7,035 nt of DNA from DATEPR01 sp036503065 (GTDB lineage Bacteria > Actinomycetota > Actinomycetes > Mycobacteriales > Pseudonocardiaceae), in NCBI GenBank assembly GCA_036503065.1, contig DASXXM010000388.1:1-7035 (forward strand), given 5' to 3'. The notes under the pieces are model-generated. The model did not search any database. It worked only from the letters and a program-made list of their open reading frames with translations, and was not told the DNA's origin. Made by a program: the position numbers and the translations under genes. Below, in pieces: positions 1 through 6,708 of this stretch (within the stretch, counting starts at the first letter, position 1; each line of letters starts with the position of its first letter).

Positions 1-1568
1 CGGTCCGCCGGTGGGGTGAAACCTGTTACGTAGCCGGCGAAATCGTAGTGCGCGGTGGTCCAGTCACGGATCGATGGCAGGCCGGGACCGAACGTGTCCG
101 GCACGATGTCGTCCGGATCACCGACGAAGATCGCCCGATCCCGAATCCGCGGCAGGCGCTCGATGTTCGCCAGCATCTCGGCGTTGTAGTCGGCCGTGAG
201 CGCCGCCTCCCGGTCGCCGCCTGCCGGCATCGGGAGCCAGCCGACGAAATCGGTCAGCCACGCATAGGCGCTGCGCTTGAGTTCCGGATTCTCGTGCAGC
301 AGGGCGTCGACCTCCCAGCTCTCGTCCGCCACCACCAGGTCGTACGGGTCCGCGCGCACCACGTCGTCGAAGACCATGAAGTTGTTGACCAGGATCTCGT
401 CCATCCGCCGTACCGCCTCGAACACCCGCAGGTCGTGCTCGCCTGCTTCGGCCTCGATGTGCGCGCTTTCGGTTGCCAGCCAACGACTCGCCGGATGTAT
501 CCGCTCACCGCGCTCCGCCGCGACCGCCGACACGGGTGACTGCGCCAGCCAGTCGATCCGCAGGTCCGGCCGCAGCTCCCGCAGCCGCGCCGCGATCGCG
601 AGATCCCGCCGGGCGTGCCCAAGACCGATGGGGGAACACAGGAACAGCGCCCGACGCGGCCGGTCCAGCGGCCTGCTCCACCGCCGTTGTGCCGCGGCCG
701 GCGCGAACCGGGCCGCGAAGGACCGGATCGCGTGGTTCACTGCGACCGGTTCGCGCGCCATCGCCAGGTGCCCGGCACCGTGCATCGTCAGCACCTCCGC
801 GCCGAGCAGTTCCGCCAGCTCGAGCCCGCGTTGCGTTGGCACGCAGCGGTTGTTCTCGCAGCTGACGACCAGCACCGGGCACCGCACCCGGCCGGCGACG
901 GCCGCGATGTCGGCGACCGTCTCCGGCGGGTTGGGCGCGGTCTCGGTCGCCATCAGCACCTCGGGACTGGTCTCGAGACCCCATCCGACGCAGTCCTCGA
1001 ACTGCTTGGTGGAATGGGGTTCCACCAGCAGCTCACCGAAGAAGAACTCCAGAAATCCCCGGTAGTCACGTTTCCAGTAGTGCCAGTTGTCCTTCGCCCA
1101 GCCCTCGTCGGTGTCCAGTTCGTCGGTGTGCGAGTAGACGGCGCGAGCCGGCAGCGGTGGCGTCAGCGCGGCCGGGTTCGGCTCGATGGCGACGACACCC
1201 AGGACCCGCTCCGGGTGTCGCGCCGCCGTCATGACGCAGCGCCAGGCCTGCGTGCAGTGCCCGACGAGCACCGCCCGCTCGACCTCGACAGCGTCCATTA
1301 CGGACAGTGTGTCGGCGATCAGCGCGTCGTGCGTGTAGGCGGCCGGGTCCGCGCAGCGGTCGGAACGTCCGTTGCCGAGCGGATCGGCGGTGATGACACG
1401 GTGGTAGCGCGCCAGGTAGGCGACCTGCGCCTGCCACATCAGGGAGTACGCGATCGACCACGGCGGGGTGAGGAAGACCGCAGGCTCGCCACTGCCGAAC
1501 ACCTCGTAGCCGATCTTCATGCCGTCCCGGACGATGTAGCCCTCGATGTCGGGTTCGATCGCTCGCAT
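1..1568 (-). CDS. Alpha/beta-hydrolase-fold domain fused to a glycosyltransferase-like domain (3' end beyond window)
   Basis: The frame is open for 522 codons from ATG at 1568-1566 down to the left edge with no stop, so the C-terminus is missing. GAGG lies 5 nt upstream of the ATG, supporting this start. Residues about 10-290 read as an alpha/beta hydrolase: TPPWSIAYS near 34-42, DPLGNGRSDR near 62-71, the nucleophile elbow VGHCTQAW at 102-109, and GAGH with His267. The elbow carries Cys105 instead of Ser. The usual acid position before VP is Asn240, so the classical triad is not conserved. From about residue 304 a second domain starts with RRALFLCSPIGLGHARRD, typical of the first Rossmann half of GT-B glycosyltransferases, and continues through DLVVADESWEVD (410-421) and FVGDPDDIVPD (481-491). 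The sugar-nucleotide-binding half would lie outside the window. No signal peptide or membrane segment is evident. The gene is divergent from the methyltransferase. The hydrolase-fold call is secure, the glycosyltransferase call is moderately secure, and the substrate is unknown. Confidence 0.82.
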   Translation of the reverse strand, partial: MRAIEPDIEGYIVRDGMKIGYEVFGSGEPAVFLTPPWSIAYSLMWQAQVAYLARYHRVITADPLGNGRSDRCADPAAYTHDALIADTLSVMDAVEVERAVLVGHCTQAWRCVMTAARHPERVLGVVAIEPNPAALTPPLPARAVYSHTDELDTDEGWAKDNWHYWKRDYRGFLEFFFGELLVEPHSTKQFEDCVGWGLETSPEVLMATETAPNPPETVADIAAVAGRVRCPVLVVSCENNRCVPTQRGLELAELLGAEVLTMHGAGHLAMAREPVAVNHAIRSFAARFAPAAAQRRWSRPLDRPRRALFLCSPIGLGHARRDLAIAARLRELRPDLRIDWLAQSPVSAVAAERGERIHPASRWLATESAHIEAEAGEHDLRVFEAVRRMDEILVNNFMVFDDVVRADPYDLVVADESWEVDALLHENPELKRSAYAWLTDFVGWLPMPAGGDREAALTADYNAEMLANIERLPRIRDRAIFVGDPDDIVPDTFGPGLPSIRDWTTAHYDFAGYVTGFTPPAD

Positions 1569-1701
1569 GTGGACCTCACTTCTGGGGAGCACGTGTCCGG
1601 CTCAGTCTTGTCGCGCCCATTGCAGTCCGGTTGCAACGCGCGCGCAACGCCGACGAGCACGCTGTCCCCGGTCAGGACGGTCCGTTCGTTGGAGGCGTGA
1701 C
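1569..1701. promoter_or_regulatory. Divergent intergenic region with 11-bp-phased GCA elements
   Basis: This 133-bp gap separates the start codons of the hydrolase-glycosyltransferase fusion (minus) and the methyltransferase (plus), so it must hold both promoters. TTGCA at 1620, TTGCAAC at 1631 and GCGCAAC at 1642 place the GCA core at 1622, 1633 and 1644, exactly 11 bp apart. GTTGCAAC at 1630-1637 is itself an 8-bp palindrome. On the minus strand, TTGCGC (1647-1642) and TGCAAT (1624-1619) are 17 bp apart and make a weak sigma70-like candidate for the fusion gene that overlaps these elements. No convincing plus-strand promoter was found. That the repeats bind a regulator is inference. Confidence 0.4.
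1691..1695 (+). promoter_or_regulatory. Ribosome binding site deciding the methyltransferase start
   Basis: GGAGG stands 6 nt before the ATG at 1702. It picks this start over the longer open frame that begins at 1546. The extra 52 codons of that longer frame have an Arg/Ser-rich composition unlike the family and would cover the shared promoter region. Confidence 0.8.
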
Positions 1702-2757
1702 ATGGCAGTTGACCAGGACAAGTTGATGGCGTTCATCCACCGGTTCGCCGGCGATCTCGGTGCCACGATGGCAGCCGGGAATGTCGTTGTCGGACACCGG
1801 CTCGGGCTGTACAGATCGTTGGCCGAGGGACCGGCGACGGCACAGGAACTGGCCGGGCGCACGCACTGTAACCCGCGGTACATCAGCGAGTGGCTGGCCG
1901 GGCAGGCGGCAGGCGGCTACCTCGAGTACGACGCGTCGACGCAGCGGTTCACGATGACGGAGGAGCAGGCGTTCGCGCTGGCCAATCCGGACGGGCCGGT
2001 CTATCTGCCGGGCGCGTTCGTGCTGGCACTCGGCGCGCTGAAGGCGGAGGCCAGGATCACCGAGGCGTTCCGCACCGGCGCCGGGGTCGGCTGGCACGAG
2101 CACGACGCCGACGTGTTCGACGGGTGCGAACTGTTCTTCCGGCCGGGTTATGTGGCCAACCTGATTCCGAGCTGGATTCCCGCGCTCGACGGTGTCGAGG
2201 CCAAGCTGCACGCGGGTGCCCGGGTCGCCGACGTCGGCTGCGGACTCGGCGCGTCAACAGTGCTGCTGGCCACGGAGTACCCGGCGTCGACCATCGTCGG
2301 CTCGGACTACCACGACGGCTCGATCGAGCTGGCCCTCAAACGCGCCGCGGACGCGGGGGTCGTCGGACGGACGTCGTTCGAGGTGGCGTCGGCGCAGACG
2401 TTCAGCGGTTCGTCCTACGACCTCGTGACGACGTTCGACTGCCTGCACGACATGGGCGACCCGGTCGGCGCGGCACGCCACATCCGCGAAGCCCTTGCGG
2501 CGGACGGCACGTGGCTGATCGTCGAACCGGCGGCAGCGGACACAGTGGCCGGCAACCTGAATCCGGTCGGGCGGATCTACTACTCGTTCTCGAACTTCCT
2601 GTGCGTGCCCAACGGACTGTCCCAGCCCGGCGGCTATTCCCTCGGCGCACAGGCGGGCGAGGCCGCGATCCGCCAGGTCACCACGGATGCCGGCTTCACG
2701 CGGTTCCGCCGGGCCGCGGAAACCCCGTTCAACCTCGTCTACGAGGCCCGTCCGTAA
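1702..2757 (+). CDS. Class I SAM-dependent methyltransferase with N-terminal winged helix (Rv2258c-like)
   Basis: A protein of 351 residues. Residues about 20-90 form a winged-helix/dimerisation domain (VGHRLGLYRSL, TAQELAGRTHCNPRYISEWL, GGYLEYD, then a beta wing), as in O-methyltransferase-like enzymes and the Mycobacterium tuberculosis protein Rv2258c, which has a similar length. The Rossmann domain follows: motif I VADVGCGLGAS at 175-185, the acidic residue for the SAM ribose at Asp202 in VGSDYHD, FDCLHDMGDP at 245-254, and GTWLIVEP at 269-276. The C-terminal stretch NLNPVGRIYYSFSNFLCVPN (285-304) through ETPFNLVYEARP matches my memory of this family closely. It should transfer a methyl group from SAM to a small molecule in the cytoplasm. 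The substrate cannot be inferred. It is transcribed away from the hydrolase-glycosyltransferase fusion gene, which could use a related substrate, though that is only inference from position. The N-terminal domain might suggest DNA binding, but in this family it usually serves dimerisation and the active-site lid. Confidence 0.9.
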   Translation: MAVDQDKLMAFIHRFAGDLGATMAAGNVVVGHRLGLYRSLAEGPATAQELAGRTHCNPRYISEWLAGQAAGGYLEYDASTQRFTMTEEQAFALANPDGPVYLPGAFVLALGALKAEARITEAFRTGAGVGWHEHDADVFDGCELFFRPGYVANLIPSWIPALDGVEAKLHAGARVADVGCGLGASTVLLATEYPASTIVGSDYHDGSIELALKRAADAGVVGRTSFEVASAQTFSGSSYDLVTTFDCLHDMGDPVGAARHIREALAADGTWLIVEPAAADTVAGNLNPVGRIYYSFSNFLCVPNGLSQPGGYSLGAQAGEAAIRQVTTDAGFTRFRRAAETPFNLVYEARP

Positions 2758-2777
2758 CGACCATCCGAGTGGGGGCG

Positions 2778-2806
2778 GCCGCTCCGGTCACCGCGACCGG
2801 AGCGGC
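2778..2806 (+). terminator. Perfect GC-rich hairpin after the methyltransferase gene
   Basis: GCCGCTCCGGTC at 2778-2789 pairs perfectly with GACCGGAGCGGC at 2795-2806 around a 5-nt loop. It starts 20 nt after the methyltransferase stop codon. No T-run follows (GGGTGGTACT), so it is a hairpin without the classical U-tract, a form often proposed as a terminator in high-GC actinobacteria. It probably separates the methyltransferase transcript from the hydrolase downstream, but it could also act as an RNA-stabilising 3' end. Confidence 0.6.
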
Positions 2807-2853
2807 GGGTGGTACTGATGTCACCAGTCTCCCGAGATGCCGACGCACGAATC

Positions 2854-2867
2854 CGACACTAGTGTCG
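2854..2867. promoter_or_regulatory. 14-bp perfect palindrome, TetR-family-like operator
   Basis: CGACACTAGTGTCG is its own reverse complement. It lies 38 bp upstream of the hydrolase ATG and after the terminator-like hairpin, exactly where an operator for that gene would sit. The ACACTAGTGT core resembles operators of many actinobacterial TetR-type repressors. TAGTGT at 2860-2865 within it could serve as a -10 element, so a bound repressor would block transcription. No good -35 is visible. No TetR gene is present in the window. The palindrome is seen directly; its binding protein is inferred. Confidence 0.6.
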
Positions 2868-2905
2868 ATCAGGACGCTGTCGCAGGACCGTGTACGGGAG
2901 ACGCC

Positions 2906-4054
2906 ATGTTCAACTACTTTCCGACCAACTTCATGTGGTCGGGCGCGGTGAGCCTGTCGATGATGGCCGGCGGCGAACTGGGACAGATCGATCGCTGGCT
3001 CGCTCCCCTGCGTGATACCGAACCCGACACCGAAGCGTGGACGAAAGCCTGGGACAGCGCAGCGGCCCAGCAGGAGGAACACGCGGAAGACGACCTGCGC
3101 CACGGATTCCGGCGCAGCGCGAGCGCACGCTACCTACGAGCGTCCACCTACTACCTGACCGGCGAGCGGCAGACCCCGCCGGGCCCGGCGAAGACGCACA
3201 GCTACCAGGCTGCGCTCACCGCGTTCACCAAGGCCGCCGAACACCTGCCCCACCCCATCGGGCGCGTCGAGATCGACTCGCCGGACGGCGTCCTGCCCGG
3301 CTACCTCATCCCCGCCCGCGCCACCGGCCCGGCACCGGTCGTGATCTTCTACAACGGCTTCGACGTCACCAAGGAGATCCTCTACGGAATCATCCGTGAC
3401 GAGTTCGCCGACCGGGGTATCGCCTGCCTCGTGGTCGACACTCCCGGCACCGGGGAGCCGCTGCGGCTGCGGGGTGTCCCCTCCCGCCCGGACTACGAGG
3501 TGCCGACCGCCGCGATCGTCGACTACCTCGAAACGCGCCCGGACATCGACTCGTCGCGGATCGGCCTGCTGGGTATCAGCCTCGGCGGTTACTACGCCCC
3601 CAGGGGAGCCGCCTATGAGCACCGGATCACGGCGTGCGTCGCCTGGGGTGCCGTCTGGGACTACGGCGTCACGTGGCAACGCCGGTGGGATACGCAGTCC
3701 AAGCTCACGCCCACCCCGTTCTGGCAGCTGCCGTGGGTGCTGGGGACCGACACGATGGCAGAGGCACTGGTGCGGGTCAAGGAATGGACCCTCGCCGACG
3801 CGATGCCGCACCTGACGCAGCCCCTGCTGATCGTGCACGGCGAGAACGACAGGGGTTTCACCGTCGACGACGCGCACCGGGCGTTCGAATCCGCAGGCTC
3901 GACGGACAAGACCCTGCGCATCTTCACCATCGCGGAAGGCGGCTCCGAGCACGTCAACGCCGACGACCCCGATCCCGCCCGGCAACTCATCGCCGACTGG
4001 TTCGCCGACCGCCTCGGCACCGTCCCGGCAAGCCCGTCACCCGAAGGAGTGTGA
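2906..4054 (+). CDS. Alpha/beta hydrolase, FrsA/DUF1100-like (C-C hydrolase or esterase group)
   Basis: A protein of 382 residues. GGGAG at 2896-2900, 5 nt before ATG 2906, decides the start. The longer frame from 2837 would run through the operator palindrome. An alpha-helical N-terminal region of about 120 residues (MFNYFPTNFMW, RASTYYLTGERQ) precedes the hydrolase fold, as in the family that includes FrsA-like esterases, 2,6-dihydroxypseudooxynicotine hydrolase and the fungal heptaketide hydrolase Ayg1. The fold shows APVVIFYNGFD (143-153), CLVVDTPGTGEP (174-185), nucleophile elbow GISLGGYYA with Ser225, HGENDRGF with Asp315, and GGSEH with His349, so the Ser-Asp-His triad is intact. No signal peptide is seen, so it should be cytoplasmic. 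The substrate is unknown. Characterised members cleave C-C bonds of beta-diketone-like compounds or esters. It is probably transcribed alone, from a promoter overlapping the palindrome, and it converges on the XRE-type regulator. Confidence 0.87.
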   Translation: MFNYFPTNFMWSGAVSLSMMAGGELGQIDRWLAPLRDTEPDTEAWTKAWDSAAAQQEEHAEDDLRHGFRRSASARYLRASTYYLTGERQTPPGPAKTHSYQAALTAFTKAAEHLPHPIGRVEIDSPDGVLPGYLIPARATGPAPVVIFYNGFDVTKEILYGIIRDEFADRGIACLVVDTPGTGEPLRLRGVPSRPDYEVPTAAIVDYLETRPDIDSSRIGLLGISLGGYYAPRGAAYEHRITACVAWGAVWDYGVTWQRRWDTQSKLTPTPFWQLPWVLGTDTMAEALVRVKEWTLADAMPHLTQPLLIVHGENDRGFTVDDAHRAFESAGSTDKTLRIFTIAEGGSEHVNADDPDPARQLIADWFADRLGTVPASPSPEGV

Positions 4055-4111
4055 CGGAGTCCAGTCCGCCAACTCCGGCAGGACCTGTTGGTGTGATCCG
4101 CGTCAGCGGAT
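4055..4111. terminator. Convergent intergenic region with two small hairpins
   Basis: The two convergent genes end 48 bp apart. CGGAGT (4055-4060) can pair with ACTCCG (4072-4077) across an 11-nt loop. ATCCGC (4096-4101) pairs with GCGGAT (4106-4111) across a GTCA loop that holds the minus-strand stop codon. Both stems are only 6 bp and no T-run follows, so a terminator role for either strand is plausible but weak. Confidence 0.3.
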
Positions 4112-4945
4112 GCTCAGCTGGGGCGCGACACGCAGTTGTTCCAGTCGTCGTGCGGACTCGCTGTCGGGTGCGGCGGTGTAGACGACCACACGAAAGTCCT
4201 GGCGCTGTGTGGTGAGGATGTCGCAGTCCAAGTACAACAGACCCAGTTCGGCGTGGTCGATCAGCTTGCGTTCCTGTTCGTAGCAGCCGACATCGCGCAC
4301 TTCCCACAGATCGCGGAACCGCGGGCTGGCGTCCAGGAGCTCGGCGATCAGCCGCGCGAGGCGGGGGTCGCGGGGATACCGCCCCAGGCTCGACCGGAGA
4401 TCGGCGACGACGGTCTGCTCGTACTGGCGGCGTTCGTCGGGCGAGCGCACGACCCGGGTGGGCAGGTCGGTGAAGTAGCGCCACGCCATGTTCCGTTCGG
4501 GTCCGGGGCGATCGAGGGGATCACCCATCACCGCCGCCCACATCGCGTTCCAGGCGATCGGGTTCCAACACACGTCGTATACGGCCGCCGGGCTGGCCGA
4601 CATCTGCTTCACCAGGCGGCGCACGCTGTGTGGCAACGTGTGGTGGATATTTCCTTCCTGTGGCACGGGTTGCTCGGCGAGCCGGAACAGATGATCGCGT
4701 TCGGTCTCGGTCAGCCGGAGGGCTCGGGTCAGCGCGGTCAGCACCTGCGGTGAGGGAGTGGTCGCTCGTCCCTGCTCGAGTTGGACGAGGTAGTCCAGGG
4801 AGACACCGGCCAACTGGGCGACCTCCTGACGGCGAAGGCCACTCGTACGGCGGTGGGTGGTGACGGGCAGGCCGAATTCGGTCGGTGACAAGCGGTCGCG
4901 CCAGCGCCGCAGCATCGCGCCGAGTTCGTTGGTCGAAGCCGCCAT
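4103..4945 (-). CDS. XRE-type helix-turn-helix regulator with MmyB-like ligand-binding domain
   Basis: A protein of 280 residues starting MAASTNELGAMLRRWRDRL, the usual opening of this family. The helix-turn-helix spans about 38-60 (LRRQEVAQLAGVSLDYLVQLEQGR). After a linker, residues about 105-270 form the MmyB-like ligand-binding domain (transcription regulator LBD, PAS-like), with landmarks AVYDVCWNPIAWNAMWAAVMG, RNMAWRYF, DPRLARLIAELLDASPRFRDLWE and LGLLYLDCDIL. It should be a cytoplasmic one-component regulator that binds a small molecule, possibly a fatty-acid-like ligand as reported for MmyB-type proteins. Its targets are often neighbouring enzyme genes, here either the convergent hydrolase or the amidohydrolase. 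The frame stays open upstream to 5260, but that extension lacks family similarity and overlaps the amidohydrolase. ATG 4945 fits the family N-terminus. The gene starts 61 bp after the amidohydrolase stop on the same strand, so some co-transcription is possible. Confidence 0.9.
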   Translation of the reverse strand: MAASTNELGAMLRRWRDRLSPTEFGLPVTTHRRTSGLRRQEVAQLAGVSLDYLVQLEQGRATTPSPQVLTALTRALRLTETERDHLFRLAEQPVPQEGNIHHTLPHSVRRLVKQMSASPAAVYDVCWNPIAWNAMWAAVMGDPLDRPGPERNMAWRYFTDLPTRVVRSPDERRQYEQTVVADLRSSLGRYPRDPRLARLIAELLDASPRFRDLWEVRDVGCYEQERKLIDHAELGLLYLDCDILTTQRQDFRVVVYTAAPDSESARRLEQLRVAPQLSIR

Positions 4946-4952
4946 GGCCTCG

Positions 4953-4981
4953 ATCCTACGGCGCGATGCCGCACTCGGCAG
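4953..4981 (-). promoter_or_regulatory. Candidate promoter for the XRE-type regulator, possibly leaderless
   Basis: Read on the minus strand, TAGGAT (4958-4953) is followed by exactly 7 nt and then the ATG, the spacing typical of leaderless actinobacterial transcripts that start at the A of ATG. CTGCCG (4981-4976) lies 17 bp upstream and is a 3/6 match to a -35 element. Alternatively the AGGA inside TAGGAT, 8 nt from the ATG, is an ordinary Shine-Dalgarno sequence on a longer message. Confidence 0.4.
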
Positions 4982-5006
4982 ATGGTCTCCTGGCCGGTCA
5001 GGCATC

Positions 5007-6640
5007 TTAAGGACGAGGGACAGTCCTGGATTCGGGGCTGTGCACGAAACGGCCACCGACCAGGGTGTGGGTGGGATTGAGATCGCCCAGGGCGTCGCTC
5101 GGGCACCGGGCGGGGTCCTGGTCCCAGACGGTGAGGTCGGCCAGGCGGCCGGGGGTGAGGGTGCCGCGCACGTGTTCCTCGCCGTGCAGGCGGGCGGCGA
5201 GGGTGGTGTGCAGGGCGACGGCCTCGTCGTAGGTGATGGCGTGTTCTGGTCCCTGGACACCGATCACGGTCTGCCGCGTGGTCAGGCCCCAGACCGACCG
5301 CATGGCGCCGAACTGTCCGACCGGGAAGTCCGATCCGGCGCTCACCAGCGCGCCCTGGTCGAGCCATCCCCGGGCCGGAAACAGCGCGGCGACCCGCGCC
5401 GGGCCCCAGAATTCCCGCTCGACCTCGGCGGTGTCGTGCAGCAGCGGCTGCTGAATGGTGACCGGGATGCCCAGTGCGACCGCGCGGGCGCGCTGCTCAG
5501 GGCCGGCCAGGCCGCCGTGTTCCATCACGAGAGTGCCCGCGGGCAGGCCGGGGTTGTTGTGTAGGACGCGTTCGTACACGTCGAGCAGGACACGCACGGC
5601 ACGGTCGCCGTAGGCATGGGTGCCGACCCGCCAACCCCTGCGCACCACCGCATCGACGGCTTCGGCAAGGGCGTCGGGTGCCCAGGTCAGGGTGCCGGAG
5701 AAGGCGTGGTCGCAGGCGTAGGGCTCCTCGGTGGCGCCGGCCTCCAGCCCGCCGTCGAAGGCGAATTTCACGCCCCACACGCGCAGCCACGGGTCGGCCG
5801 GATAGCGCCAGTCCTCCATCGAGTCGAGCAGGTCGTCCACCTCGGGCACGCCGGACCGGCCGATCGCCGAGATCAGCGCGCGAACCCGGGTATTGAGTGC
5901 GCCTGCCTCGCGGGCGGCCAGCAGGGCGGCGAAGTCGTCGAGGGAGACCGCGCAGTCGCGGACGGTGCCGATTCCCGTTGCGGCGTACTGACCACTGGCC
6001 TGGCGGAGCCCGTCGACGCGTTGCGCCTGATCCCCCGGCGGGACGAGCCGTTCCACCAGGCCCAGGGCGCTGTCGATCAGCCGGCCGTTGAGCAGGCCGT
6101 CGGCGTCGCGGCCGATGACACCGCCTGCCGGGACGGGGGTGTCCTCGGTGATGCCGCCAGGCGCAGTGCGTAGGTGTTGACGACGTCGTTGTGGCCGCCG
6201 CGCTTGACCAGGACCGGGTGGCGGTCGGTGGCTTGGTCGAGTTCGGCGGCGGTGGGCATCCGACGCTCCGCCAGGTTGAGTTCCTGCCAGTTGGTGGTGG
6301 TGCGGATCCACTGGCCCGCCGGCGTTGCGGCGGCCCGCTGCCGGATCAGGTTCAGGAACTCGGCGATCGTTCGAGCATGCTGGACGGGGACGTCGTACGC
6401 GCTGCGGCCGGCGAAGATCAGGTGCGTGTGGGTGTCGTCGAAGGCGGGCAGGACCGTGGCCTCGGGCAGGTCGAGGACCGTGGTGCGCGCGGTCGTCCAG
6501 GCATCGAGGCCGTTCGGATCGGGTGACAGGGCGGCGATGCGATCGCCGCGCACCACCATGGCCCGTTGCGGACCCTGGTCGGGCACCAGCGTGTGTACCG
6601 CGGCAGCCCGGATCAGCAGATCGGCACCGTGATCAGTCAT
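5007..6640 (-). pseudogene. YtcJ-like metal-dependent amidohydrolase (amidohydrolase 3 family), split by a 1-nt frameshift
   Basis: Two frames join into one protein of about 544 residues, a normal family length. The first frame (ATG 6640, a weak AAAGAG upstream) gives residues 1-162: a small beta-sandwich start (LLIRAAAVHTLVP), then LPAFDDTHTHL with metal ligands His71 and His73. After RGGHNDVVNTYALRLA the frame must shift by one base near 6155-6157. The second frame continues GITEDTPVPAGGVIGRDADG to the TAA at 5009-5007. It holds VKFAFDGG with the probable bridging Lys292, THAYGDRAV with His342, EHG with His375, and SAGSDFPVG with the metal ligand Asp438. Every expected active-site residue is present, so the break is recent or a sequencing error. 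Intact members hydrolyse amide or related C-N bonds of unknown small substrates in the cytoplasm. The gene is divergent from the Lrp/AsnC-type gene, a likely regulator. As given, translation from 6640 ends early, with stop TGA at 6079-6077. Confidence 0.85.
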
Positions 6641-6708
6641 GGCTCTTTGTACCGGCCCTCAGCAGATCACCGCACAATCGGAGAGCTTCATATGCAGGAA
6701 ACCCGCCA
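6641..6708. promoter_or_regulatory. Divergent promoter region between the amidohydrolase and the Lrp/AsnC-type regulator
   Basis: Sixty-eight bases separate the two divergent starts. AGGAA at 6696-6700, 8 nt before GTG 6709, is the best ribosome binding site for the regulator. GGAGAG at 6680-6685 precedes a second, out-of-frame ATG at 6692. Promoter hexamers on either strand are poor and I do not assign any. Lrp/AsnC proteins often bind such a shared region and control both sides, but no clear operator is visible. Confidence 0.4.

Noticed and set aside
48..1700. Long plus-strand and alternate-frame open frames across 48-1700
   Set aside because: They lie opposite the hydrolase-glycosyltransferase frame, are Arg/Ser/Pro-rich and show no family motifs. 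They are the expected mirror of high-GC codon bias.
2837..2905. Longer start for the FrsA-like hydrolase at ATG 2837
   Set aside because: It has a poor ribosome binding site, adds 23 residues without family similarity, and would read through the operator palindrome. ATG 2906 has GGGAG 5 nt upstream and the family-like start MFNYFP.
4967..4980. TGCCG-CACT-CGGCA hairpin after the amidohydrolase as a terminator
   Set aside because: The stem is only 5 bp, there is no T-run, and it overlaps the candidate -35 of the XRE-type regulator.
6153..6160. Programmed -1 ribosomal frameshift in the amidohydrolase
   Set aside because: The site CTGGCGGCATCA has no X XXY YYZ slippery heptamer, and this family is not known to use recoding. 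A base deletion or sequence error is simpler.
6158..6311. Start of the second amidohydrolase frame at ATG 6311
   Set aside because: The first 50 or so residues from 6311 are His/Arg/Pro-rich and out of frame with the real N-terminal domain, which is encoded by the frame starting at 6640.
6615..6668. Repeated AGCAGATC at 6615 and 6661 as a possible regulator site
   Set aside because: Only 8 bp match, one copy lies inside the amidohydrolase coding start, and there is no symmetry. Chance is a sufficient explanation.
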